Of a stretch of 64,000 bases of DNA, positions 21,998 through 31,233 are shown in pieces. The number at the start of each line of letters is the position of its first letter. Positions within the stretch are counted from its first letter, which is position 1. Location of the stretch: the NCBI RefSeq assembly GCF_013522725.1, contig NZ_JAAMRF010000003.1:310001-374000 (forward strand), given 5' to 3'. The position numbers and the translations under genes were made by a program. The notes beneath the pieces were generated by a model. The model made no database searches, had not been told where the DNA came from, and saw nothing but the letters and a program-made list of their open reading frames with translations. This DNA is from Stutzerimonas azotifigens. GTDB lineage: Bacteria; Pseudomonadota; Gammaproteobacteria; Pseudomonadales; Pseudomonadaceae.

Positions 21998-24355
21998 TCA
22001 GGCGGCGCCGGCCGGTGGCAGCGGTTCGATGGGCACGCTCGAGCGATCGGTCAGGTGCAGCATCTTGCGTAACTTGACCGGTATCGACTTGGCCGCCGGC
22101 ACTTTACTGCGTTCGGCGTGATGCCAGATCGGCAATAGCGCGTTGCACTCGGGGTAGTAGCCGGCGCAGCAGCCTTCGGGAATGTCGTAGGGCGTCACCC
22201 GCAGGGGCGCGACGACACGATGCACGCCGTCGTCGGTGACCGTGATCGCCTCGACCTTGTCGCCTTCGGCGAGCCCCAGCCGGCCGATGTCGTTGCGGTT
22301 CATCATGATCACCGCGCGGGTGCCGTTGATGCCGCGGAACCGGTCGTTGTAGCCGTACACCGTGGTGTTGAACTGGTCGTTGCTGCGCAGCGTCATCAGC
22401 TGCAGAACATCGCGCCGTTCGTGCCCGCCTTTTTCGGTGTCCGGATCTTCGGAAAGCGACGGCGGGTTGATGAAATTGGCCTTGCCGGTTTCGGTGGCCC
22501 ACTCGCGCTTGCTGACCCCGAGCGGCCGATGAAAACCGCCCGGCTCCATCATCCGTACATTGAAGTCGTGGAAAATGTCCGGATAGCTCTCGGCGATGGC
22601 GTCGCGGATCAGGTTGTAGTCGGCGACCCAGGCATCCCAATCGAGCTTCGGGTTCGGCGCCAGGGCAGCCTTGGCCAGGCGGGCGACGATGGCAGGCTCC
22701 GAGAGCAGTCCCTCGTGCGCGGGCGTGGCCACGCCGCGCCAGGCCCGGATGCAGCCGGTGCTGTCTTCCGTCGTGTTGTACTGCTCGCCAGTGGCCTGGC
22801 GGTCGATCTCCGTGCGCCCAAGGCACGGCAGGATGTAGCTCACCTGGCCAGTGATCAGATGGGTCCGATTGAGCTTGGTCGATACCTGGACCGACAGGCG
22901 CATCCGGCGCCAGGCCGGTTCCATCTGCAACGTGTCGGGAACGGCGCGCACGAAATTGCCGCCCATTGCGACGAAGCCCTTGATCCGGCCCGCCAGGATT
23001 CCCTCGCAGGCCTCGACGGTATTGACGCCATCCTCGCTCGGCGGCTCGAAGCCGAACTGGCGCCGCAGATTGTCCGCGGGCGCCTTCGCAGCCTTTTCGG
23101 TGATCCCTACCGTGCGCTGGCCCTGGACGTTGGAATGGCCGCGCACGGGCAGGATGCCGGCGCCTTCCTTGCCCATGTTGCCGCGCAGCAGCAGGAGGTT
23201 GACCAGCATCTGGATCGTCTGCACGCCGTAGCGGTGCTGAGTCAGGCCCATGCCGTAGGCCGCGATCACCCGCTCGCAGGAGGCATAGCTGCGCGCGGCA
23301 GCCTCCATCGCCCCGCGGGTCAGGCCCGAACGGCGCTCCAGCTGCTTCCAGTCGTAGCCGCGTACTTTGCGCTCGAAGTCCTCGAAACCGTGGGTGTGCT
23401 GTTCGATGAAGGCCACGTCGAGCACGCGTCGGCTACCGGCAGCGATTGCCTGGTCGTCCAGGTCGAACAGTGCCTTGCACATGCCCGCGATGGCTGCGAT
23501 ATCGCCACCGATTTGCAGCTGGTGATACTGGGTGCTGATCACCGTCTCCTTCGGCGTGACCATCTCGGCTGGAGACTGCGGGTTGGCGAAGCGTTCCAGG
23601 CCTCGTTCGCGGATGGGGTTGAAGGTGATGATCGGTGCGCCCCGCTCGCGGGCTTCCTGCAACTGATGAAGCATGCGCGGGCTGGAGGTGCCGGTGTTCT
23701 GGCCGAAGAACAGCATGCCGTCCATTTTTTTCATGTCGTGCAAGGTGACGGTCGCCACCGGCACACCGATGCTTTCCGGAAGCGCGATCGAGGTGCTTTC
23801 GTGACACATGTTCGAGCTGTCGGGCAGGTTGTTGGTGCCGTACATCCGCGCCAGGATGCTGAACGCATAGGCGGTCTCCAGCGACGCACGGCCGGACATG
23901 TAGAAGACCACTTCGTTGGGGTCGGCCATCGCCTTTAGTTCGCGGCCGATCTCCTCGAACGCTTCATCCCAGCTGACCGGTTGATAGCGGTCGCTGGCCG
24001 GATCGTAGCGCATGGGATGGGTCAGCCGGCCCTGGCGCTCCAGGTCGAAGTCGGCCCAGTTGAGCAGTTCGGTGACCGAATGCCGAGCGAAGAAGTCCGG
24101 CCCACAGCGCTGGCTGGTGTTCTCCCAGGCCGTGGCCTTGGCACCGTTCTCGCAGAATTCCAGCGGCTTGGCCGGGTGCGGCTTTGCCCAGGCGCAACTG
24201 ACGCAGGCGAACCCCTCGACTGCTTTGTTCTGCTTGAGCAGCAGCGCGGCGTTCCTCGGCGAGACCTTCTGACGGATCAGAATATTGGCTACGGAATAGG
24301 CGGAGCCCCATCCGCCCGCGGGTGAGGTGTAGGGCTTGAAGTTCGGCTTGCTCAC
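21998..24355 (-). CDS. FdhF/YdeP family molybdopterin oxidoreductase
   Basis: The 785-residue protein has the molybdopterin oxidoreductase fold. An N-terminal cysteine group (CVSCAWAKPHP...C) precedes the substrate domain. The residue taken by selenocysteine or cysteine in formate dehydrogenases is Cys183 in SNMCHESTS. The C-terminal dinucleotide-binding domain includes MTLRSNDQFNTTVYGYNDR. It belongs to the YdeP branch, linked to acid resistance in E. coli, whose substrate is not known. It starts at GTG 24355 behind GGGGAACGAC. No fdhD or partner subunit lies beside it. It sits where the usual Pseudomonas gene order breaks. Confidence 0.9.
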   Translation of the reverse strand: MSKPNFKPYTSPAGGWGSAYSVANILIRQKVSPRNAALLLKQNKAVEGFACVSCAWAKPHPAKPLEFCENGAKATAWENTSQRCGPDFFARHSVTELLNWADFDLERQGRLTHPMRYDPASDRYQPVSWDEAFEEIGRELKAMADPNEVVFYMSGRASLETAYAFSILARMYGTNNLPDSSNMCHESTSIALPESIGVPVATVTLHDMKKMDGMLFFGQNTGTSSPRMLHQLQEARERGAPIITFNPIRERGLERFANPQSPAEMVTPKETVISTQYHQLQIGGDIAAIAGMCKALFDLDDQAIAAGSRRVLDVAFIEQHTHGFEDFERKVRGYDWKQLERRSGLTRGAMEAAARSYASCERVIAAYGMGLTQHRYGVQTIQMLVNLLLLRGNMGKEGAGILPVRGHSNVQGQRTVGITEKAAKAPADNLRRQFGFEPPSEDGVNTVEACEGILAGRIKGFVAMGGNFVRAVPDTLQMEPAWRRMRLSVQVSTKLNRTHLITGQVSYILPCLGRTEIDRQATGEQYNTTEDSTGCIRAWRGVATPAHEGLLSEPAIVARLAKAALAPNPKLDWDAWVADYNLIRDAIAESYPDIFHDFNVRMMEPGGFHRPLGVSKREWATETGKANFINPPSLSEDPDTEKGGHERRDVLQLMTLRSNDQFNTTVYGYNDRFRGINGTRAVIMMNRNDIGRLGLAEGDKVEAITVTDDGVHRVVAPLRVTPYDIPEGCCAGYYPECNALLPIWHHAERSKVPAAKSIPVKLRKMLHLTDRSSVPIEPLPPAGAA

Positions 24356-24482
24356 GTCGTTCCCCTGTTCTGGCGCTCGGCGGCGCGGTGGGCTTCTTTG
24401 TTACGACGTGGCCCTCTGTCGATCGTTCAGGACGATCCGTCGAGCGGGGCGATCAGGCAAAGGCCTGATACAAAGCGGCCGA

Positions 24483-24977
24483 TCAGCGGGTCGCGAAACC
24501 GAGCTGCCGCCAGCCTTCATAGACTGCTACCGCGACCGTGTTTGACAGGTTCAGGCTGCGGCTGTCCGGTTGCATCGGCAGCCGCAGGCGCTGCGACTCG
24601 GGAAAGGCGTCGCGGATCTCGGTCGGCAGGCCCCGGCTCTCCGGGCCGAACAGGAAGGCATCGCCGCGCCGAAAACCCACCTCGTGAAAGGGCTGCGAGC
24701 CCTTGGTGGTGAAGGCGAACAGCCGGGGGCCATCGTCTGACGGAGCGCTGCCGGGGCGCGGCAGGCCGAGCAGATCCAGGCAGCTGTCGAGGTCCGGGTG
24801 GCGCTGCAGAGGTGCGTATTCGTGATAATCCAGCCCGGCACGGCGCAGGCGCTTGTCGTCCAGCTCGAAGCCCAGCGGCTCGATCAGGTGCAGGCCGCAC
24901 CCGGTGTTGGCACAGAGCCTGATAATGTTGCCGGTATTGGGCGGAATCTCCGGCTGGAAGAGGATCACGTGGAACAT
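24483..24977 (-). CDS. trmL: TrmL, tRNA (cytidine/uridine-34 2'-O) methyltransferase
   Basis: The 164-residue protein is full length for TrmL, a SPOUT (trefoil-knot) enzyme that methylates the wobble base of tRNA-Leu. It begins [20 protein letters not shown]. The knot motifs [10 protein letters not shown] and [17 protein letters not shown] form the S-adenosylmethionine pocket. The start codon lies in the tetranucleotide CATG shared with the start of the divergent gene at 24976. The order trmL, small protein, ntrC matches P. aeruginosa. Confidence 0.95.
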   Translation of the reverse strand: MFHVILFQPEIPPNTGNIIRLCANTGCGLHLIEPLGFELDDKRLRRAGLDYHEYAPLQRHPDLDSCLDLLGLPRPGSAPSDDGPRLFAFTTKGSQPFHEVGFRRGDAFLFGPESRGLPTEIRDAFPESQRLRLPMQPDSRSLNLSNTVAVAVYEGWRQLGFATR

Positions 24978-25416
24978 GCAGGGCACCGATACGGAAGACG
25001 ACCGCCATTCTACTGCGCCGGAGGATCCGCGACCTCGCCTGTGGCGTCGCTTTCTCGCCTCGCTGGCGCTGATCGGTCTGCTGGTGGGGGTGATGATCGG
25101 TCGGCTCACGGCGCCCGGGCCGGTGGAGCTGCTGGAGGTCGTGCCGTTCGGCGAAGGGGTGCAGCTCTGGTTCAGCCGCGAGCCGCCGCGCCAGGAGCAG
25201 CATCTGGACGGCGCTTTCGCCATCCTCTTCGAGTCGCAGGGGGCGGCGCAGAACGGTCAACTGAACGGCGCCGCAGGGGTGGTCAGCTGGCGGCTGCAGA
25301 ACACCGAGCGAGGCTTGCTGCTGCACTTCGTCGCGACCCGGCCGCTACGGGCGACGCTGAATGAAGGCAAGGAGGAGGGGCGCTGGGGGGTGAGGGTTTC
25401 GCTCGCGCCGCAATAA
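24976..25416 (+). CDS. Small membrane-anchored protein of unknown function
   Basis: The 146-residue protein has a ~24-residue charged cytoplasmic start and one hydrophobic helix at about residues 26-45 ([19 protein letters not shown]). A ~100-residue region follows that would be periplasmic, with alternating polar and hydrophobic strands. I recognise no domain. A small gene in the same place between trmL and ntrC occurs in P. aeruginosa, which supports it as real. ATG 24976 overlaps the divergent trmL start. A longer start at 24853 is possible but would lie inside trmL. Confidence 0.7.
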   Translation: MQGTDTEDDRHSTAPEDPRPRLWRRFLASLALIGLLVGVMIGRLTAPGPVELLEVVPFGEGVQLWFSREPPRQEQHLDGAFAILFESQGAAQNGQLNGAAGVVSWRLQNTERGLLLHFVATRPLRATLNEGKEEGRWGVRVSLAPQ

Positions 25417-25428
25417 AAGAGGGAAGAA

Positions 25429-25458
25429 CGAAAAGCCCGGCAGACGCCGGGCTTTTCG
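25429..25458. terminator. Bidirectional terminator between the small gene and ntrC
   Basis: CGAAAAGCCCGGC and GCCGGGCTTTTCG are perfect inverted repeats around AGAC. The A and T runs on either side give a U-tract on both strands, so it can end both convergent transcripts. Confidence 0.92.
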
Positions 25459-25466
25459 TAGGCGAA

Positions 25467-26899
<1,433 letters not shown>

Positions 26900-26903
<4 letters not shown>

Positions 26904-27982
26904 GGGGCAAGGGCTCCTTGTTCGAGCGGCAGGAAAATCGAGAACGTGGTGTGGCCGGGGTGGCTCTCACACTCGATCAGACCCTGGTGCTGACTGATGA
27001 TGTTCTGGGTAATGGCCAGGCCGAGCCCGGTGCCGTCGGGGCGTCCGCTGACCATCGGATAGAAGAGCGTGTTTTGCAGTTCGGCCGGTATACCCGGCCC
27101 GTTGTCCTGGATCTCGATGCGCGTCACCAGTCGATGGCGGATATGACCGATGGTGAACTGGCGCAGGGTGCGCGTACGCAGGGTGATGCGACCGAGTCCG
27201 AGGTCGCTCTGGCTGGCCAGGGCCTGCATGGCGTTGCGTACGATATTCAGCACCGCCTGGATCATCTGCTCGCGATCCATCAGGACTTCGGGAATGCTCG
27301 GGTCGTAGTCGCGCACCAAAATGAGGCCGCCCTGGCATTCGGCTTCGATCAGATTGGCGACGCGCTCGAGTACCTCGTGGATGTTGGTCATCGACAGCGA
27401 CGGAAGCTTGTTCGAGCCGAGCATGCGGTCGACCAGATTACGCAGGCGGTCGGCCTCTTCGATGATCACTTCGGTGTAGTCGCGCAGCTGCTCGTCGGGC
27501 AGCTCGCGGGCGAGCAGTTGAGCGGCGCCACGAATGCCGCCCAGTGGATTCTTGATTTCGTGGGCCAGGCCGCGCACCAGCATCTTGGTGGTTTCCTGCT
27601 TGGACAGCTGTGCTTCTTCCTTGGTGATGCGCAGCAATCGGTCCCGGGGATGTACTTCGAGCAGCAACATGGTTTCCCGGCGACAGAGAATCGGCGTCAC
27701 CGCGTAATCCACGGTCAGGGTGTTGCCATTACCGGAGTTCAGCACAGCCTCGCGCTTGGTGAACGGGTGAGCTTCCTGCACCGCCTGGCGCAGTGCGGCC
27801 AAGGCTTCGGGCGACTCGGTGAACAGCTCGCTGATGAATTGACCGTGGCTACGCTGTCCGCTCACCGCCAGCAGCATCTCGGCCGCCGGGTTCATGTACT
27901 CCAGGCGAAGCTTGGCGTTGAGCAGCAGCGTCGCGGTGGTGAGATTCTCTAGCAGCAGGCTCTGCAGGGCATCGTTGATCAT
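26900..27982 (-). CDS. ntrB: NtrB (GlnL), nitrogen sensor histidine kinase/phosphatase
   Basis: The 360-residue protein has no membrane segment. An N-terminal PAS domain (residues ~10-110) precedes the dimerisation domain with His139 in GLAHEIKNPLGG and an ATPase domain with DNGPGIP and GTGLGLAITQNI. It phosphorylates or dephosphorylates NtrC according to PII signalling. The start ATG 27982 has no strong Shine-Dalgarno. The upstream 168 bp carry likely NtrC sites and a sigma-54-like element, which suggests autoregulation. Confidence 0.97.
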
Positions 27983-28014
27983 GGCTTGTCTGCATTCGGT
28001 GGGTGATCATGAAA

Positions 28015-28030
28015 TGCAAGAAGCAAACCA
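28015..28030 (-). promoter_or_regulatory. Sigma-54-like promoter of ntrBC
   Basis: On the minus strand TGGTTTGCTTCTTGCA keeps the GG-N10-GC spacing and a perfect TTGCA -12. The -24 part (TGGTTT) departs from TGGCAC. A start near 28005 would give a ~23-base leader. NtrC-like sites lie about 90 and 130 bp upstream. Confidence 0.45.
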
Positions 28031-28085
28031 AAGCGCGCCATAGCGGCGCAGGCCTGCATGCCACGGCGCCCGTCAGGGCGCGCGC

Positions 28086-28102
28086 TGAACCAAAATGGTG
28101 TT
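28086..28102. promoter_or_regulatory. Imperfect NtrC site upstream of ntrB
   Basis: TGAACCAAAATGGTGTT matches the NtrC consensus TGCAC-N7-GTGCA at seven of ten fixed positions. It lies 40 bp from the perfect site at 28126. Confidence 0.45.
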
Positions 28103-28125
28103 GAAGGGAATAGAAAGCAAGCTTA

Positions 28126-28142
28126 TGCACCAAAAAAGTGCA
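28126..28142. promoter_or_regulatory. Perfect NtrC-binding site upstream of ntrB
   Basis: TGCACCAAAAAAGTGCA has both half-sites intact (TGCAC and GTGCA with a 7-base spacer). It lies 9 bp before the end of the upstream DUF4124 gene and 144 bp upstream of ntrB. Confidence 0.8.
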
Positions 28143-28150
28143 AACAGCGA

Positions 28151-28783
28151 TCAGAAAAAGGGCAGGATGCTCATGCCGCCTTCTTCCTTGGGCTTGTCCG
28201 CGATGGGACATTCCGGGCGTACGCCGTAGTCGTTCTTCTTGCATGGGTTGACCATACGTTTCTGGGCCAGCGAGACGCGCCTCACATGGAAGGGCTGGCT
28301 AGGCGTCTTTTCCAGAATGCGGCCGCCCTGGTCGATGATCTCGACCGAGATGTGGTGTGTGCCGCGGTCGAGATTGCTCAGGGCGAAGACGGGGCTGCGG
28401 CCGGGCGATCCACTGACCTGGCCATCCAGGATCAGGCGGTAGGCGTGTCCTTCCTGCAGGGCGGGATCGCTGGTGGCGGTCACGATCAGATCGCCGGCGT
28501 TGTTGTTGACCGTCGCGTCCGGGCCGGGTACCAGTATCCGCAGCAGGCCATAGCCCAGCGCCGGTTTGGCTTTGTTCTCGTCCGCCGAGGGTAGCGGTGC
28601 AAGACGTCGAGCCTGCGGTGCCGGCATGGCGTTAGGCGCCGCCAGCTCGATGGCCTTGGCCCCCTCCGTCGGACGGTCGGTGAAGACCCGATTGCCGTCC
28701 TGGTCGATGTAGGTATAGACCTGGGCCGTAACCAGCGGGCTGAACAGCATCAGGCACAGAAGCAGACGACACATGGCGGTCAC
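28151..28783 (-). CDS. DUF4124 periplasmic protein, copy A
   Basis: The 210-residue protein has a signal peptide (cleavage after VTAQ, about residue 20) and the DUF4124 motif YTYIDQDGNRVFTDRPTEGA. A proline-rich linker and an Ig-like beta domain (LILDGQVSGSP, LDRGTHHISVEIID) follow. It ends in an extra tail with two cysteines (NPCKKNDYG, PECPIADK) that could form a disulfide. It starts at GTG 28783, overlapping the upstream copy's stop; ATG 28774 is an alternative. It is a paralogue of the next gene, and the function is unknown. Confidence 0.88.
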   Translation of the reverse strand: MTAMCRLLLCLMLFSPLVTAQVYTYIDQDGNRVFTDRPTEGAKAIELAAPNAMPAPQARRLAPLPSADENKAKPALGYGLLRILVPGPDATVNNNAGDLIVTATSDPALQEGHAYRLILDGQVSGSPGRSPVFALSNLDRGTHHISVEIIDQGGRILEKTPSQPFHVRRVSLAQKRMVNPCKKNDYGVRPECPIADKPKEEGGMSILPFF

Positions 28784-29349
28784 GGCCCTTTCTTGGGTGG
28801 AGCGGGCGGTGTCGGTTTCGGCCGCAGCGCCGGGCTGCTGGTGTTGACGCGCTGGATCGTGAACACCTCCGGTGCGCTCTGCTGAATCGAGCGCCCATTG
28901 GCGAGAACCTCGACGGCCAGGCTGTGCTCGCCGCGATCGACATTGACCAGCTGCAACATGGGTACGTTGGTAGGCTGACCATAAGGCTGCCCGTCGAGCA
29001 GCAGGCGCAGGCTGTGACCGGGGCGCAGCGCGGGATCGATCGATACGCCGACGCTGAAGGTGCCGTTGTTGGCGCGCAGCGCTTCTTCGTCCGGGATGCC
29101 CGCCAAGGCGAGTTGCGAATAGGGCGCGGCGGTCCTTGCCGTTTCACTGTCCGAGGGCAATGGCGGCGGCGGTGCGGGAGTCTTGATATCGACCGTGTTG
29201 GTAGGCGGCAGCTCCACCGACTCGGCGCTCACGCCGTCCGGCGGCTGGTTGGTGAAGACCGTGTTGCCATTGGCGTCTGTGTATTTGTAGATCTGTGCCG
29301 CGGCTGGCAGGGCCAGAAGCAGCATCAAGCTAGCGAGCAGGGCGCGCAT
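28780..29349 (-). CDS. DUF4124 periplasmic protein, copy B
   Basis: The 189-residue protein has a signal peptide ending in PAAAQ, then YKYTDANGNTVFTNQPPDGV (the DUF4124 motif), a proline linker and the same beta domain as copy A (LLLDGQPYGQPT, VDRGEHSLAVEVL). It lacks the cysteine tail of copy A. The two genes overlap by 4 bp and were clearly formed by tandem duplication. Pairs like this lie between glnA and ntrB in P. aeruginosa too. Cell-envelope location is predicted; the role is not known. Confidence 0.88.
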   Translation of the reverse strand: MRALLASLMLLLALPAAAQIYKYTDANGNTVFTNQPPDGVSAESVELPPTNTVDIKTPAPPPPLPSDSETARTAAPYSQLALAGIPDEEALRANNGTFSVGVSIDPALRPGHSLRLLLDGQPYGQPTNVPMLQLVNVDRGEHSLAVEVLANGRSIQQSAPEVFTIQRVNTSSPALRPKPTPPAPPKKGP

Positions 29350-29454
29350 GTCCGGTCTCCGTCGAGATGAACGGCTAAGATTGCACCGGCACCCGTCGCT
29401 GGCAAGCGCGACGATACGGCGTTGTGAGCGCGTGCCCGTTGTCTGGCCTAAACG

Positions 29455-29477
29455 AAAAAGGCCTCCCGAAGGAGGCC
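29455..29477 (-). terminator. Rho-independent terminator of glnA
   Basis: GGCCTCC and GGAGGCC form a perfect 7-bp stem with a CGAA loop. On the minus strand it is followed by five U residues. It begins 26 bp after the glnA stop. Confidence 0.9.
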
Positions 29478-29502
29478 TCTCGTCACGCCTATGCCGCAGG
29501 GA

Positions 29503-30906
29503 TCAGACGCTGTAGTACAGATCGTATTCGAGCGGGTGTACGAAGGTGCGTACCTTGATTTCCTCGGCCGCCTTCAACTCGATGTAAGCGTCGATAAACT
29601 CGTCGGTGAACACGCCGCCCTTGGTCAGGAAGGCGCGGCCCTTGTCCAGTTCTTCCAGCGCTTCTTTCAGGCTGCCGCATACCTGCGGGATGTTGGCAGC
29701 TTCTTCCGGCGGCAGGTCGTACAGGTTCTTGTCGGCAGCATCGCCGGGGTGAATCTTGTTCTGGATGCCGTCCAGGCCGGCCATCAGCAGTGCTGCGAAG
29801 GCCAGGTACGGGTTGGCAGCCGGGTCCGGGAAGCGCGCTTCGATACGGCGAGCCTTCGGGCTGTTGACGTAGGGAATGCGGATCGAGGCGGAGCGGTTGC
29901 GGGCCGAGTAAGCCAGCATGACCGGTGCTTCGAAGCCCGGGACCAGACGCTTGTAGGAGTTGGTCGACGGGTTGGTGAAGCCGTTCAGCGCCTTGCCGTG
30001 CTTGATGATGCCGCCGATGAAGTACAGGGCGGTATCGGACAGGCCGGCATAGCCTTCACCTGCGAAGGTGTTCTTGCCGTCTTTGGAGATCGACATGTGT
30101 ACGTGCATGCCCGAGCCGTTGTCGCCATACAGGGGCTTCGGCATGAAGGTCGCGGTCTTGCCGTAGGCGTCGGCGACGTTGTGCACGCAGTACTTGAGAG
30201 TCTGGACTTCGTCGGCCTTGGCCACCAGGGTGTTGAACTTCACGCCGATTTCGTTCTGGCCGGCAGTCGCCACTTCGTGGTGGTGGACTTCGACGACCAG
30301 GCCCATTTCTTCCAGGGCGTTGCACATGGCGGTGCGGATTTCATGGTCGTGATCGACCGGAGGTACCGGGAAGTAGCCGCCCTTGACGCCCGGGCGGTGG
30401 CCCTTGTTGCCGCCGTCGATGTCGGAGTCGGTGTTCCAGGAAGCCTGCTCGGAGAAGATCTTGAACATCGAGCCGGAGATGTCGGACTTGAACTTCACTT
30501 CGTCAAAGACGAAGAATTCCGGTTCCGGACCTACGAATACGGTGTCACCGATGCCGGTCGACTTGAGGAATTCCTCGGCGCGCTTGGCGATGCCGCGTGG
30601 GTCGCGCTCGTAGCCTTGCATGGTCGAGGGCTCGATGATGTCGCAGACCAGGATCAGGGTCGGCTCTTCGGTGAACGGATCCAGCACCGCGGTGCTGTCG
30701 TCCGGCATCAGGATCATGTCGGAAGCTTCAATGCCTTTCCAGCCGGCAATCGAGGAGCCGTCGAACATCTTGCCGTGCTCGAAGAAATCGTCGTCGGCGT
30801 CGCGAGCCGGCATGGTCACGTGCTGCTGCTTGCCTTTGGTATCCGTGAAGCGCAGATCAATCCACTTCACATCGTAATCTTTGATCAGTTGAAGCGACTT
30901 CGACAT
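29503..30906 (-). CDS. glnA: Glutamine synthetase type I
   Basis: GlnA makes glutamine from glutamate, ammonia and ATP. The 467-residue protein is a GSI-beta enzyme with the N-terminal beta-grasp, [15 protein letters not shown], the glutamate-site loop [10 protein letters not shown] and the adenylylation site Tyr396 in KNLYDLPPE. The presence of that tyrosine shows activity can be shut off by GlnE. ATG 30906 gives the family start [20 protein letters not shown]. Transcription is predicted from a sigma-54 promoter at 31001-31015 with NtrC sites upstream. Confidence 0.98.
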   Translation of the reverse strand: MSKSLQLIKDYDVKWIDLRFTDTKGKQQHVTMPARDADDDFFEHGKMFDGSSIAGWKGIEASDMILMPDDSTAVLDPFTEEPTLILVCDIIEPSTMQGYERDPRGIAKRAEEFLKSTGIGDTVFVGPEPEFFVFDEVKFKSDISGSMFKIFSEQASWNTDSDIDGGNKGHRPGVKGGYFPVPPVDHDHEIRTAMCNALEEMGLVVEVHHHEVATAGQNEIGVKFNTLVAKADEVQTLKYCVHNVADAYGKTATFMPKPLYGDNGSGMHVHMSISKDGKNTFAGEGYAGLSDTALYFIGGIIKHGKALNGFTNPSTNSYKRLVPGFEAPVMLAYSARNRSASIRIPYVNSPKARRIEARFPDPAANPYLAFAALLMAGLDGIQNKIHPGDAADKNLYDLPPEEAANIPQVCGSLKEALEELDKGRAFLTKGGVFTDEFIDAYIELKAAEEIKVRTFVHPLEYDLYYSV

Positions 30907-31000
30907 GGTTTTCTCCAAGTGGTGGAAGCATGGCAGAGCTTCCGAATCAGGATGAAGCCGGGCAGGGATGTTCCGCCAAGGCAACCTGCCTCACAAGAGA

Positions 31001-31015
31001 GCAAATTGCATGCCA
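31001..31015 (-). promoter_or_regulatory. Sigma-54 (-24/-12) promoter of glnA
   Basis: On the minus strand TGGCATGCAATTTGC matches TGGCAC-N5-TTGC with exact GG-N10-GC spacing. The start would be near 30990, giving an ~84-base leader. Confidence 0.9.
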
Positions 31016-31089
31016 GTGCCCAAGGATGGGTCCGGGCCAGCGAAAACGGGGTGAGGCGAGCCGATGAGCCCTATAAAAGACCCATTAAG

Positions 31090-31104
31090 GCACTTTATTG
31101 GTGC
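31090..31104. promoter_or_regulatory. NtrC-binding site 1 of glnA
   Basis: GCACTTTATTGGTGC is a near-perfect NtrC palindrome. Its centre is about 107 bp upstream of the predicted start, the same place as the -108 site of E. coli glnA. Confidence 0.85.
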
Positions 31105-31119
31105 GCCTTATCTTGGTTT

Positions 31120-31136
31120 TGTTTCATTTTGGTGCA
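31120..31136. promoter_or_regulatory. NtrC-binding site 2 of glnA
   Basis: TGTTTCATTTTGGTGCA has one intact half (GGTGCA) and one degraded half. Its centre lies 31 bp (three helical turns) from site 1, near -138, matching the -140 site of E. coli. Confidence 0.7.
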
Positions 31137-31161
31137 TGACGCGGCCAGAGATTAAAGTTGG

Positions 31162-31189
31162 TTAAAGGTTGACCACTTTCCGCTATACT
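31162..31189 (+). promoter_or_regulatory. Possible thiI promoter
   Basis: TATACT at 31184-31189 is a good -10, 45 bp before the start. The -35 at 16-17 bp spacing (TTAAAG or GTTAAA) is weak. Confidence 0.35.
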
Positions 31190-31233
31190 CCGCCCCCCTC
31201 TTTTTCCGCCGTGCAGACGTCCTCGTTTTCTCC

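Larger units (their letters stand above)
30907..31233. other. Intergenic control region between glnA and thiI
   Basis: These 327 bp hold the sigma-54 promoter and NtrC sites of glnA on the minus side and, near the right end, a likely sigma-70 promoter for thiI. I see no coding sequence in it. Confidence 0.8.

Noticed and set aside
22220-23938. Long plus-strand frame (572 codons) opposite the YdeP-like gene
   Set aside because: It is a mirror of a strongly conserved gene in high-GC DNA, where the antisense frame is often free of stops. The protein has no known motif.
29491-31155. Long plus-strand frame (554 codons) opposite glnA
   Set aside because: It runs through the glnA promoter and terminator and shows no domain. 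glnA is certain.
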